Origin: Desulfatiglans anilini DSM 4660 | GTDB taxonomy: Bacteria; Desulfobacterota; DSM-4660; Desulfatiglandales; Desulfatiglandaceae | Direction of reading: 5' to 3' | Assembly (NCBI RefSeq): GCF_000422285.1 | Contig: NZ_AULM01000032.1 | Location: forward strand, 1-43,011 | DNA length: 43,011 nucleotides | Shown: piece after piece, positions 28,830 to 38,364 of the stretch | Layout of the letters: each line of letters opens with the position of its first letter | Numbering within the stretch: position 1 is the first letter of the stretch | Translations under genes and position numbers: made by a program | Notes under the pieces: generated by a model | The model's database searches: none | What the model was told of the DNA's origin: nothing | Seen by the model: only the letters and a program-made list of their open reading frames with translations

Positions 28830-28848
28830 CTTTTCCCTCAAGAACACG

Positions 28849-31800
28849 CTAAAAGGAGAATCCGTGCTGCTCCCGTTTCCGCCTCCGCAAAGCGAGGAAG
28901 CCCATCACCCCCGTCAGGAAAACCGCCAACACCATACCCAACTCCGACAACACGGGAACCGGCTTGACAGCCTCAAAAATCGTAACGCTGTATTCTTGGA
29001 TGATCGAGCACCCTGCGCCGTCCTGAAACCCTTCATCTTTCGCGATGATCGCAAAGCTCCAGGTGCCCGCAGCAGCCGGGATCCCTGACAGGATGATTTT
29101 CCCCGGTTGGATATCGATAGCGAGCCCATCCGGCACCTCTCCGCCGGCAAACTCAATATCGTAAGGTCCCACTCCACCGGCGGCGGTAATCGTTTGGCTA
29201 TAGTGCTGATCTACTCTCCCGCTCTTCAGACTGTTCGAAGAGGGAGCGAAGACAACGTCAGGACAGAGGTAAACTCTTGTCCCGGCTTGAGCCGTTGCGG
29301 GACCGAATGCTTGTCCTTCCTCGTTTTTCCAACCGGCGCTCGCTGTATCGATGAGCAGGGCGCTGTCCGAGACATCTAAGTCTACGGTCGCCCTCAGCGT
29401 GATTGTCCTGCTGCCGCCCGCCTCGATGGTCCCCAGATCAAAGGTCACCAGCCCTGCAGCATGACTCCCCGCCGGATTGGAATCCAAATAGGTCAGACCG
29501 CTGGGCAGGCTGTCCGACACCAGGACATCTACAGCAGGAGTTCCGCCCTGATTGGTGACCTCGATCGTGTACGCGACGATCTGCCCGGTGTAAGCGACCG
29601 CCGGTCCGCTCTTCTGGATGCTGAGGGAGGGAAAGGTCTGCAGGAGGGTGTCGCTGCCCCCGCTTACCGGACCGTAGTCGTTCTCGTCCGGATCCTGCCA
29701 ACTAGCCAGCACCAGGTTGGTGTAGGTTCCGTCGGTGGCGTCCTCCTTCGCCAAGACGGTGATGGAAATCGTCTCGCATTGGCCTGGCTCGATGGCCCCC
29801 AGGTCCCAAAGCACGGTTCCGTTCTGAACTGCACCCTCAGGGGAAGAGCTCTGGTAAGTGAAGCACGCGGGCATGGAATCCACGACTTCAACCCCTTCTG
29901 CCCTCACACCTCCGACATTGCAAACCTCGATCCCGAAGGCGAGCTCTTCGCCTGGGTAGGCCTGCCCTGCACCTGTCTTGGAAACAGAGAGCTGCGGCCG
30001 TGTGAAGATCCTGGTGTCAGCACTCGCGGTAACCGGCCCAAAATGTTCGCCGGCTGCATTCTTCCAGGCAGCGCTGGCCGTATCCCTCAGTTGGGTGTTG
30101 TTTTGCGCGTCATCGGCCACCTTCACCGTTACGACGACGGTACGGTCCCCTCCAGGCTCGATAGCCCCCAACTGCCAGGTCACAAAGCCGCCCGAATGGC
30201 TGCCCTCGGGGTTCGAGCCCTGGTAGATCAACCCCGAAGGCAGACTATCCATGACCACGACCTCATTGGCAGCCGTACCGCCGATATTGGTCACCGTTAT
30301 TGTATATTCGATGTTTTGCCCTGGATAGGCCTGGGCCGGACCAGTCTTGTCGATCCCCAGAAGCGGGTGGGTGTAAACGGTGGTCTCAGCCGTCGCCGTC
30401 GCTTCGGGTATCGGATTGCCCAGGGGATCCTGACCTGTTGCGGAGAACACATCGGTCAGAACGGATGCGTTGGCCAGATCGCCTGCAATGCGCACCGTCA
30501 GCCAGCCCGGCAGGCTCACCCCAGCGCCGATGTCGCCCAGATTCCAGGTCACCGTGTTTGCCACCGCATCATACAGGGCGTTCTGGCTCGAACTGACGAA
30601 GCTCACTCCTGGGGGCAGCTGATCGACGAGAACGACGTTTTTCGCCACTGTCCCTCCGATATTGGCGAGCACCCCGGTGTAGGTGATCAAGGAATTCACT
30701 TCCGCCTCGGCAGGGCCCGACTTGGTGATTTGAAGCCTGGAAAGCGTGTAGACGACTGTGTCCGCAGTTCCGGCGACTGGCCCGAAACCCTGCTCAGCCG
30801 CGTTCTTCCAAACAACGCTGGCCGTGTCTTTGAGCGGCGTGTTGTTCTCGATGTCATCCGCAACCTTCACGGTTACAACGACGATACGCTCCCCTCCGGG
30901 CTCGATGGTCTCCAGCTGCCAAATCACCAGACCGTCCGAATGACTGCCCCCGGGGTTCGAGCTTTGGTAGATCAACTCCGCAGGCAGGCTGTCCATAAGG
31001 ATGACATCATAGGCAGCCGTACCGCCGATGTTGCTCACCTTGATCGTGTAGCTGATGTTTTGCCCTGGGTAGGCCTGCGCCGGACCGGTCTTGTCGACTG
31101 CCAGGAATGGGTGTGTGTAGACCGTGGTATCCGTGGAGGCCGTCGCCTCCGGGATGTCGTTTTCCGCGGCGTCTTTGCCCGAGACGGTGAAGGTGTTCGT
31201 CAGGAGCGTGGCATTGACCAGCTGATCGGAGATTTTTACGGTCAGCCATCCCTGGATGGAGGTTCCCGCAGGGACTGTGCCGATCTCCCAGGTCACCGTG
31301 TTGCTCTCCACATTGTAAACGGCGTTCTGACTGGAACTGACAAAAGTCATCCCCGCAGGGAGCTGATCCACCAGGCGCACGTTGAATGCGTCGCTGCCGC
31401 CCACATTGACGAGAATCCCCGTAAAGGTGATCAGGTCTCCCACCACCGCCTCGGCCGGGCCTGATTTCGTGATGGTGAGGATAGGCGCCGTATAAACGAT
31501 CGTCTCCGCCGTGTCTCCGACAGGGCCGTAGGAATTTTCAAGGCCGTCCTTCCAGCTTGCATTCACCGTATCCCTCAGAGCCGTGCCATTAGGAACATCA
31601 TCATCGACGGCGACAGTCACGACCACGGTCTTGACACCGCTTGCCTGCATGCCGCCCAGGTCGGTCCAGACGACCTTGCCCGGGGGACCGGCCGTAAAGT
31701 TTCCTGCAGGACTCGAACCTACATAAGAAAGCCCTGCCGGGAGCGTATCCTCCAGGGAGACCTGGAAGGCAGGGGAATCCCCGATGTTGCGGATCGTGAT

Positions 31801-34566
31801 GGTGTAGCTGAACTGCTCATCGTGAATCGCCGTCGCCGGGCCTGCCTTCTCGATTGTCAACTGCGGGTGGGTATAGACCATCGTTTCCGCCTCCGCCGAG
31901 GCAGGGCCCAGCGGATCCCCGTCGAAGTCCTCCCACCTGACCTCGAAGCGATTTCGCAGCAGGGTTTCATTCAAAACGCCCGGAGCCACCTTCACATCGA
32001 GCCAACCCGGTATGGAGGCACCCGGCCCAAGCGTCCCAAGATTCCAAGTAACCGTATTCGCGACGGAATCATACACAGCGCTGTGGCTCGAAGTGACAAA
32101 GCTCACACCGTCTGGAAGCGTATCGACCAGGACGACATTGTGGGCCGGGGTCTGTGTGGTATTGGTCAAGGTGCCGGTGTATTGAATAATCGTTCCCGTT
32201 CCGGACGGATCGACAACCACCTCCGCCGGTGCCGACTTGGTGATCGTAAGCACCGGCGGCGGAATAACCACAGGGGTCGTTGCCGAAAAACCCTCGGAAA
32301 TGCCGCCCCCTGCCGTGACCTTTCCGCTGTTTACGACCTCATCGAACCCTTCGATGCCAGACACGGCGACCACGAACCAAATCTCGACGGTCGCTCCGGG
32401 CACCAGGTCGCCAATCGAGACATCTACTTCCTCATCTCCCGCCGTGTTTCCTTTGTTCACTGTGCAACTCGGGCATTGGGAAACAGCCACCGAGCCGGTC
32501 ACCAGGGAGGTGTCGCTGTCAAGCGCATCATCTGTAATCACCACATCGGCCGCAGCGCTCTGGCCCGTATTGCCCACCCTGATGACATAGCGCAGAAGGT
32601 CCCCTGGATTGACCTCGCCGTCGTTGTTCAGATCATGATACAGGCTCCAGGTCTTTTCAGCGGTGATGACAGCCGGACCCAACGCCGTAACATCCACAAA
32701 GGCGTCATCATCGGCCGTCAGCGTTGCATCGAGGGCCGTCCCCGTCGCAGTGGCTACATTCCGGTTGGGGTTGGTGGTATCCGCTGCTGAGGTTGCCTTT
32801 CCTCGAAATGTGAAGGTCTCGGATCCCCCCGGCTCAATCGTCCAGTCCACGAACCACTTGAGCGTGTAACCTGTCGTTATATTTCCACTTATATCGTCGG
32901 GCTCCCCGATATTTGCGCTGCAGCTGCCCACCACACACTTCCAACCCGGCGGTAGGACATCCTCGACTTGCTCCAATACAACATCCGACCCTGCATCCCA
33001 GGGAACGGAGATGATCACGGTGAATGTCGATTCCCCGTCGACGGCAATCGAACTGGGTGAAGCGCTCTTCTGCACCTCCAGGGCCACGTCGATCCATTCG
33101 ACGGGCAGCGGCAAAGTCGTGTAGCCCATATCCAAATACGGATTGCCTGTGGCAGCCCTGTCCGGACTTTCCCCCCAGGCAATGGAGACGGGTTTGTTGC
33201 TGACGATGTGCATGCCCGTATTGTCGTTGTTGAAAGGCGCGGCGGCCGGCGCGAAGACCTGGTACACTTGAAGCTTGTCAAGGTTGAAGATCAGGTCGAA
33301 AACGCCGTCATTGGGTCCGAAATCCACGAAGACCCGGGTGTTGTCTTCGAGGGCGCTGACAAAAACCGGTGATCCGTTGCCCGAGAGGTTGGACGTCCCG
33401 GGGGCCCAACTCACATAGTTGTCCGTCCCCAGAAAATTCTCAGGGATGAGGCTGCACCCCCAATCCCACGTGGCGGAGCCGGTGTCGGCCGAGACGATTC
33501 CCCAGAAGGTACCGCTGCTGGAACGTAGATGCACCCCCGAGTTTTGCGGCACCAGGCGTCCGGCACCGCTCCTGTAGCTCCGTGTTTCCCCTGCCGGGAT
33601 TTCGAAGGAACCGGTTCCGGTCCGATCCTCATAATCCACGGTGATAGAAGAGGAGTCACTGGGGTTATAGAGGAAAATATCGGTGTCACCGCTTCGCCAA
33701 CTGGGGACCGGCGACCAGTAATAGCTCGAACTCCAGAAGGAACTGGGCATCATCGTAAAGCCGCGCATCTCCCACCCGCTGGTGTCGCGGCGTCCTGTCA
33801 TGAGTTGCACCTGAACCGGCTGGGTGCCACTGACTATCGTGCCGGCGGTCAACACCTGGTGGATGTAAGTCCTGCCCCGGTCGAGCGTGAAATTCGCCAG
33901 GAGTGAGCCTGCGGAGTTCCTGATTTCAATGTCGTTGCTGTCGCTTGCCGACATGATCAGGGCGTAGACATAGGTGAAATCCCGATAGCTCTTCGGCGCG
34001 GCGGCAAGATCCTGTCCCACCGGGATGACATAGTCCCTTTCCCAGGCTTGCAGGGGATAAATCTCCCAGGCATCGGTAAAAACAGTGCCCTCATCCATGG
34101 TCCAGGTGGAAACGACCAGTTGCAGGAGGCTGCCGGAAACGAAGATACGGTCTCCCCCGTCGTAATATTGGTTTGTCCCCCGCGGCACGGGGATGTTGCT
34201 GTTTTGAAAATAATGAACATCCCCCTTGTTCAACTGCACTTTTTCATCGTAGTCGGTCCCGGTGCCGAGCCCGTTCTCCCAGTGGTCGTAATAAACCGTC
34301 GTGTTGTCGGCACTGGCCGTGACCCCCACCACGTAATGCATGCCGCGGCTGGCCGCGATGGGCGGTTCGATCGCATTGAAAATGGAGTAGGTTCCATTGA
34401 AAGGAGGACTGCTACGGTTATCCCCTGTAGGCAGGGGCAGGTAAAACTCCTGGAAACCGGCCGGCAAGGCATAGGCCGCCGCTTGATACCCCATGATGAG
34501 GACAATCGGAAGCAGTATCAGCAAAAACCCCTTGAACTTCATACCCTTGCAGCATTTCCAGCCCAT
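28849..34566 (-). CDS. giant secreted DUF11-repeat protein with IPTL-CTERM-like anchor
   Basis: A 1905-residue exported protein. The ATG at 34566 is preceded by AGGAGGAA and followed by a signal peptide ending near AAAYALP. Residues about 40-510 form an IgGFc-binding-protein-like N-terminal region (NGLGTGTDYDEKVQL, then NKPVSIAWGESPD). Then come two diverged and eight regular DUF11 beta-sandwich repeats of about 120 residues, each opening with KSGPAEA- or KTGPAQAYPGQ-type motifs. They alternate as two subtypes, with a recent doubling of a 248-residue pair. Next is a putative Ig domain (about 1765-1860, SGIPAAAGTWSF), then the sorting tail PVLSELGMV, one transmembrane helix and RRRKRE. The role is probably a surface or extracellular structural/adhesive protein. 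It is monocistronic with its own terminator. It shares the IPTL-CTERM-like tail with the protein at 213-794. Confidence 0.9.
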   Translation of the reverse strand: MGWKCCKGMKFKGFLLILLPIVLIMGYQAAAYALPAGFQEFYLPLPTGDNRSSPPFNGTYSIFNAIEPPIAASRGMHYVVGVTASADNTTVYYDHWENGLGTGTDYDEKVQLNKGDVHYFQNSNIPVPRGTNQYYDGGDRIFVSGSLLQLVVSTWTMDEGTVFTDAWEIYPLQAWERDYVIPVGQDLAAAPKSYRDFTYVYALIMSASDSNDIEIRNSAGSLLANFTLDRGRTYIHQVLTAGTIVSGTQPVQVQLMTGRRDTSGWEMRGFTMMPSSFWSSSYYWSPVPSWRSGDTDIFLYNPSDSSSITVDYEDRTGTGSFEIPAGETRSYRSGAGRLVPQNSGVHLRSSSGTFWGIVSADTGSATWDWGCSLIPENFLGTDNYVSWAPGTSNLSGNGSPVFVSALEDNTRVFVDFGPNDGVFDLIFNLDKLQVYQVFAPAAAPFNNDNTGMHIVSNKPVSIAWGESPDRAATGNPYLDMGYTTLPLPVEWIDVALEVQKSASPSSIAVDGESTFTVIISVPWDAGSDVVLEQVEDVLPPGWKCVVGSCSANIGEPDDISGNITTGYTLKWFVDWTIEPGGSETFTFRGKATSAADTTNPNRNVATATGTALDATLTADDDAFVDVTALGPAVITAEKTWSLYHDLNNDGEVNPGDLLRYVIRVGNTGQSAAADVVITDDALDSDTSLVTGSVAVSQCPSCTVNKGNTAGDEEVDVSIGDLVPGATVEIWFVVAVSGIEGFDEVVNSGKVTAGGGISEGFSATTPVVIPPPVLTITKSAPAEVVVDPSGTGTIIQYTGTLTNTTQTPAHNVVLVDTLPDGVSFVTSSHSAVYDSVANTVTWNLGTLGPGASIPGWLDVKVAPGVLNETLLRNRFEVRWEDFDGDPLGPASAEAETMVYTHPQLTIEKAGPATAIHDEQFSYTITIRNIGDSPAFQVSLEDTLPAGLSYVGSSPAGNFTAGPPGKVVWTDLGGMQASGVKTVVVTVAVDDDVPNGTALRDTVNASWKDGLENSYGPVGDTAETIVYTAPILTITKSGPAEAVVGDLITFTGILVNVGGSDAFNVRLVDQLPAGMTFVSSSQNAVYNVESNTVTWEIGTVPAGTSIQGWLTVKISDQLVNATLLTNTFTVSGKDAAENDIPEATASTDTTVYTHPFLAVDKTGPAQAYPGQNISYTIKVSNIGGTAAYDVILMDSLPAELIYQSSNPGGSHSDGLVIWQLETIEPGGERIVVVTVKVADDIENNTPLKDTASVVWKNAAEQGFGPVAGTADTVVYTLSRLQITKSGPAEAEVNSLITYTGVLANIGGTVAKNVVLVDQLPPGVSFVSSSQNALYDAVANTVTWNLGDIGAGVSLPGWLTVRIAGDLANASVLTDVFSATGQDPLGNPIPEATATAETTVYTHPLLGIDKTGPAQAYPGQNIEYTITVTNIGGTAANEVVVMDSLPSGLIYQGSNPEGSHSGGFVTWQLGAIEPGGDRTVVVTVKVADDAQNNTQLRDTASAAWKNAAGEHFGPVTASADTRIFTRPQLSVSKTGAGQAYPGEELAFGIEVCNVGGVRAEGVEVVDSMPACFTYQSSSPEGAVQNGTVLWDLGAIEPGQCETISITVLAKEDATDGTYTNLVLASWQDPDENDYGPVSGGSDTLLQTFPSLSIQKSGPAVAYTGQIVAYTIEVTNQGGTPAVDVLVSDSLPSGLTYLDSNPAGSHAAGLVTFDLGTIEAGGSRTITLRATVDLDVSDSALLIDTASAGWKNEEGQAFGPATAQAGTRVYLCPDVVFAPSSNSLKSGRVDQHYSQTITAAGGVGPYDIEFAGGEVPDGLAIDIQPGKIILSGIPAAAGTWSFAIIAKDEGFQDGAGCSIIQEYSVTIFEAVKPVPVLSELGMVLAVFLTGVMGFLALRRRKREQHGFSF

Positions 34567-34589
34567 ATCGTTCCTCCTGTGTGTCAATG

Positions 34590-34683
34590 CGGGTCGGACC
34601 AAGCTAACAATCTGCAATTACGCGATAAACGTCATAAAAAAGCCCTTTCCAGGTGCTTAAATGCACCTTTTGGGGCTTAAAAC
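34590..34683 (+). repeat. 94-bp dispersed repeat, copy C
   Basis: It begins CGGGTCGGACCAAGCTAA, directly upstream of the minus-strand DUF11 gene start. Its 3' part contains a strong hairpin AGGTGC (34651-34656) / GCACCT (34663-34668) followed by T residues, which would act as a terminator on the plus strand. Confidence 0.8.
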
Positions 34684-34731
34684 AGATCCAAAAGCATGTA
34701 GCTGAGCAAAGACGGCGGGGTCGGAGCCAGT

Positions 34732-35006
34732 TACCATCCGGAAAGGTCCTCTCCTGGCAATCTCGGCGTCAATGGGCACGATGGCTCGTGTGGCGACCTA
34801 CAGGTCGCTTCATCGCAAACAATTGATTTCCCTAAAATTGGAAAAACCGGACCTTGCCGCCCAGCGGGCGCTCTGGGAACGCGCAGCGTGTGAAGAAATC
34901 CGAGGCCGCCACGCGGCGCTGGGACGCAGCGCCCGAAGGGTGTGAAGAAAAAGTCCTCTTTTCCCGATTGGAAAATGGATTGCATCCGGAAATCATTGCC
35001 GGACAA
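34732..35006. mobile_element. MITE-like repeat, copy 3
   Basis: A copy of about 275 bp starting near TACCATCCGGAAA and ending near ATTGCCGGA, with diverged ends. Its interior keeps CAATCTCGGCGTCAAT and a hairpin GCGACCT/AGGTCGC at the place where copies 1 and 2 have GGCGGCCTGCAGGACGCC. The centre holds two related segments ending GTGTGAAGAAA. A short GGGGTCGGAGCCAG piece resembling the start of the 94-bp repeat adjoins it on the left. The whole stretch 34684-35143 is otherwise gene-free. Confidence 0.55.
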
Positions 35007-35143
35007 GCACCAGATAAGGGGTTCTGTCAAAAAATGATGCACGCGAAAAGAGGATTTTCATTCGCTCAGCATCAGGCCATGACAACAACAAACCGAGCAG
35101 AAGCGCTCACGTGCGCAGCGGGTGCCCCCAACCTCCCAACTTC

Positions 35144-36094
35144 TCAGGCGACATACCCAGAAAGGCGCCTGATCTCGTCTTCGGCCTCCGCCATGATCTC
35201 ATCAAGCAGTTCCGCAATCGGACGTATACGCTTGACCAGTCCGGCGACCTGCCCCATCATCACCGATCCCCACTCCATATCGCCCGAAACCGCGGCCTTC
35301 CGGAGGGACCCAATGGTGAAGCCGTCGATCTCGTGCTTGTCCTTCCCCTCCATCTCCATCTGAAGGACCCTTTGCACCAACTGGTTCTTGAGGACCCGGA
35401 ACTGGAGCCCCGTGGTCCTGCCCGTGACCGCCGTATCCGAATCGACAGCCTGGCACACGGCCTGCTTGTAGTTCTTGTGGAGGGTGGCCTCCCGGGTCGC
35501 CAGAAACCGGGTTCCCATCTGTATCCCTTCGGCCCCGAGGGCCAGCGCTGCAACCAGTCCCCTCCCGTCGGCGATCCCCCCCGCCGCGACCAGGGGCAAG
35601 TCGGTTGCCTGGGCCGCTTCGCGGACCAGCACCAACGTGGAGATCTCGGAAGGGCTGATGTTTCCGCCCCCTTCCATGCCCATGGCGATGATGCCGTCCA
35701 CCCCGGCCTCGTTGCACCGTTTGATCATCTCGAGGGTGAACGCGACCTGGAATATCCTGATTCCGGCAGCCTTGAAACGCTCCGTGTACTGGACAGGATC
35801 CCCGGCCGAAGAGACGACGACCGGGACCCGCTCTTCGATCGCAATTTCGACCGCCTTCTTGGAAGACGGAAGCCTCAACGGAATGTTCACTGCAAAGGGG
35901 AGTACAGTGGCCTCTCTGATCTTCCGTATGTGATCGACCAGTTCCTCGGGTTCCATGGTAGCGGCGGCGATCGTCCCCAATCCGCCGGCCTTCGAAACAG
36001 CGGCAGCCATTTCCCAACCCGTAATCCACGCCATCCCTCCCTGCAGGATGGGATAGCGAATTCCCAAAACATCACTCACTCTCGTCTTCAACAT
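35144..36094 (-). CDS. nitronate monooxygenase / FabK-type flavoprotein
   Basis: A 316-residue FMN-dependent TIM-barrel enzyme of the nitronate monooxygenase / 2-nitropropane dioxygenase family, which includes FabK enoyl-ACP reductases. Signature segments are YPILQGGMAWI near the N-terminus, GGLGTIAAATM, MGMEGGGN (the family GxExGGH-like active-site block, with Asn replacing the usual His), VAAGGIADGRG and GAEGIQMGTRF (FMN phosphate binding). In NMO proper the block carries a catalytic His, so the His-to-Asn change suggests a non-classical activity. The start at 36094 is chosen by family alignment; the frame stays open upstream to 36208 without family homology. It is monocistronic. Confidence 0.85.
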   Translation of the reverse strand: MLKTRVSDVLGIRYPILQGGMAWITGWEMAAAVSKAGGLGTIAAATMEPEELVDHIRKIREATVLPFAVNIPLRLPSSKKAVEIAIEERVPVVVSSAGDPVQYTERFKAAGIRIFQVAFTLEMIKRCNEAGVDGIIAMGMEGGGNISPSEISTLVLVREAAQATDLPLVAAGGIADGRGLVAALALGAEGIQMGTRFLATREATLHKNYKQAVCQAVDSDTAVTGRTTGLQFRVLKNQLVQRVLQMEMEGKDKHEIDGFTIGSLRKAAVSGDMEWGSVMMGQVAGLVKRIRPIAELLDEIMAEAEDEIRRLSGYVA

Positions 36095-36653
36095 GCCTGC
36101 TAAAAACCCCGTTTCCTCTCTCTTGCGACACGAAACTGCAACCGGATTCCAGAAATCACAAAGGCTCAGCCCTTTCTTTTCCGATTCGGCCTCCCTCGTC
36201 AAGAACAAAACATCCGTGCCGCTCCTGCAGAGATCCGCACCCGGCGACTCCCAAAATCACATGCGTGTCCATGAATCATCGACGCTCATTAAGACAAACG
36301 ACCTTGAGTGGTTACCTTGCCAAGACAAAGTTCTCACCAACTTGCGGCGTCATCCCGCCCGCTGGCCTGCATGCAGACGGTCAACGCGGCATCATCAAAT
36401 CTTTTTCGTGGATACCTATAAACAATTCACCTCCAAATTGCCAAACAAATAGATGCATCCTTCCAAAAAATCAACCCTGAATACCCTGGAATCGAGAAGC
36501 AATCTGCATCCTCTGTCTTTCATTCGCGAGGTGCAGCAACTCTTCACCCACAAAGTCACCCCTCCGATCATTCACTCCGGCGTTGCCGAGGCGCCGCCGT
36601 TTTGCCAGAACTCGAAATCCGGCCGCCGGTGGGGATGAATGCAGATTTTTTAT
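36095..36653. other. gene-free, AT-enriched spacer
   Basis: This gap of about 560 bases separates the nitronate monooxygenase-like gene from the arsenic operon. It is lower in GC than the flanking genes. Short open frames in it have no family features or good ribosome binding sites. No repeat of either dispersed family was found here. Confidence 0.5.
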
Positions 36654-36682
36654 TTGACACGCTCCAGCTCAAAGACTATATT
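36654..36682 (+). promoter_or_regulatory. sigma70 promoter of the arsR operon
   Basis: A perfect -35 box TTGACA (36654-36659), a 17-base spacer and a strong -10 box TATATT (36677-36682) lie 24 bases before the ArsR start codon. This is the best promoter seen in the window. Confidence 0.85.
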
Positions 36683-36692
36683 CTAAATTAAC

Positions 36693-36706
36693 GATATGGA
36701 GATATC
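36693..36706 (+). promoter_or_regulatory. palindrome over the arsR ribosome binding site, candidate ArsR operator
   Basis: GATAT (36693-36697) and ATATC (36702-36706) form a perfect palindrome around GGAG, the ribosome binding site itself. ArsR/SmtB repressors bind AT-rich imperfect palindromes near the -10 box, so autoregulation is likely. Confidence 0.55.
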
Positions 36707-37051
36707 ATGAAGACATTGATCAAGGTGATGAAAGCCCTATCCGACCCGAACCGGGTCAAGATCGTCAAGCTTTTGCAGCACCGGGTCATGTGCGTATGCG
36801 AACTTCGGGTCGCGCTGAACCTGGCGCAGTCGACTGTCAGCAAACACTTGCGGATCCTGGAGGAGGCGGACTTGGTCACATGGAGCAAGGACGGGCTGTG
36901 GGTCAATTACCGTCTGCTCGATGAAACACCGAACCCCTTTGCAAGCCGCATGCTCCGGAATCTCGAACAGTGGCTGGAAGAAGATCCTGAAATCACGGAG
37001 TTGATTACGCGGCTGCCGGAAATCCGCAGGGAAAACATCTGCGGCGTGTGA
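36707..37051 (+). CDS. arsR: ArsR/SmtB family metalloregulator
   Basis: A 114-residue winged-helix repressor. ALSDPNRVKIVKLL opens the domain. Cys29 and Cys31 in the MCVCEL motif match the classical ELCVCDL arsenic-sensing site of helix alpha-3, and AQSTVSKHLRILEEADLV is the recognition helix. A further Cys lies near the C-terminus (ENICGV) and could be a third ligand. The protein should repress the operon until trivalent arsenic (or antimony, or organoarsenic) binds. It is the first gene of the operon, 116 bases before the permease. Confidence 0.93.
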   Translation: MKTLIKVMKALSDPNRVKIVKLLQHRVMCVCELRVALNLAQSTVSKHLRILEEADLVTWSKDGLWVNYRLLDETPNPFASRMLRNLEQWLEEDPEITELITRLPEIRRENICGV

Positions 37052-37166
37052 TTTTTTTTGAACTTTCCACATCGTTAGATGGCGAACCAGCGATTAAGTT
37101 ATGTTCACTGGAAAACCACGAATCCACCGACAGCCGCCTTTACTATAGCATCGAGGACGTTGACCG

Positions 37167-38339
37167 ATGAAAGAGCGCACCAAGTTCCTGTTGATCATCA
37201 GCACTTTCCTGGCCGCCTATTACGTGCCATGGGGGCATCCCATCATCCGGCAATCCGGGCTCGAGGCGTTCATGATGCTGCAGGAGTATGCCCGCGAGCA
37301 TGTCCTCACCTGCCTCATTCCAGCCTTCTTCATTGCCGGGGCCATCGCGGTCTTCGTCTCGCAGGCCTCCGTGCTCAAATATTTCGGCGCACAGGCCAGC
37401 AAGATCCTCTCCTACTCCGTAGCCTCCGTGTCGGGGACCATCCTGGCCGTCTGCTCCTGCACGGTCCTGCCGCTTTTCGCCGGTATCTACACGCGGGGCG
37501 CAGGCATCGGCCCGGCCACCGCCTTTCTCTATTCCGGGCCCGCTATCAACGTCCTCGCCATTACGCTGACCGCAAAGATCCTGGGCTGGCAGCTCGGGCT
37601 GGCCCGGGCCATAGGTGCTGTGCTCTTCGCGGTAATCACCGGGCTGCTGATGGCCCTCATCTTCCGGAAAGATGATGCCGCCCGCGCCACCGGGCAGATC
37701 TTCCTCCCTGACCCCGAAGCGAAGGAACGGACCCTGCTCCAGGATGCGCTCTACATCGGGACCATGGTGCTGATCCTCGTTTTCGCGGCCTTTGCCAGGC
37801 CGGCCCCCGGATCGACAGGGCTTTGGCCCGCCCTCTTCGCCGCCAAATGGACCATCACGATCGGGCTGCTCGTCGTCCTCGGCCTCATGCTGAAGTTCTG
37901 GTTCACGCGCGCCGAGTGCAGGAACTGGGTGGAAGCCACCTGGGGCTTCATGAAGCAGATCTTCCCCCTGCTCGCCGGCGGAGTCCTCGTCGCGGGCTTT
38001 ATGCTGGGACGGCCCGGCCACCCCGCACTCATCCCTGAACAGTGGATCCAGACGCTCCTCGGCGGCAACTCGATCTCGGCCAATCTCATCGCCTCGGTCG
38101 CAGGGGCCCTCATGTACTTTGCGACCCTCACGGAGGTGCCGATCCTCCAAGGGCTCCTCGGGGCCGGGATGGGCAAAGGCCCCGCACTGGCGCTGCTCCT
38201 GGCCGGACCGGCGCTCTCCCTCCCCAACATGCTGGTCATCGGCAGCGTGATGGGCGTGCGAAAAACGGCCGTCTTTTGCCTTATCATTGTGGTCATGTCG
38301 ACCATCGCCGGCCTGCTCTTCGGCACGCTGGCCGGATGA
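37167..38339 (+). CDS. arsP: ArsP-type permease (DUF318)
   Basis: A 390-residue inner-membrane protein with about nine to ten transmembrane helices. It belongs to the permease family that includes ArsP, an exporter of trivalent organoarsenicals. The family motif AVCSCTVLPLFAGIYTRGAG with two Cys, followed by FLYSGPAINVLAI, is present and repeated in diverged form in the second half (TLTEVPILQGLLGAGMGKG, LLAGPALSLPNML). A polar loop (about residues 170-195) separates the halves. The ATG at 37167 has GAGGAC upstream. Placement after an arsenic-type ArsR supports an arsenic-related substrate, though the family also contains permeases of other or unknown substrate. Confidence 0.87.
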   Translation: MKERTKFLLIISTFLAAYYVPWGHPIIRQSGLEAFMMLQEYAREHVLTCLIPAFFIAGAIAVFVSQASVLKYFGAQASKILSYSVASVSGTILAVCSCTVLPLFAGIYTRGAGIGPATAFLYSGPAINVLAITLTAKILGWQLGLARAIGAVLFAVITGLLMALIFRKDDAARATGQIFLPDPEAKERTLLQDALYIGTMVLILVFAAFARPAPGSTGLWPALFAAKWTITIGLLVVLGLMLKFWFTRAECRNWVEATWGFMKQIFPLLAGGVLVAGFMLGRPGHPALIPEQWIQTLLGGNSISANLIASVAGALMYFATLTEVPILQGLLGAGMGKGPALALLLAGPALSLPNMLVIGSVMGVRKTAVFCLIIVVMSTIAGLLFGTLAG

Positions 38340-38364
38340 CCCGTTTGGATAGGAGGACCCTGTC

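Noticed and set aside
29461-31464. A 667-codon open frame on the plus strand inside the DUF11 gene
   Set aside because: It exists only because the repeats are in register; the translation is repetitive without recognisable domains, and the opposite frame has the signal peptide, DUF11 repeats and sorting tail.
29300-32300. CRISPR-like regularly spaced repeats
   Set aside because: The periodicity comes from protein repeats of about 120 codons in an open frame, with no short identical repeats and unique spacers.
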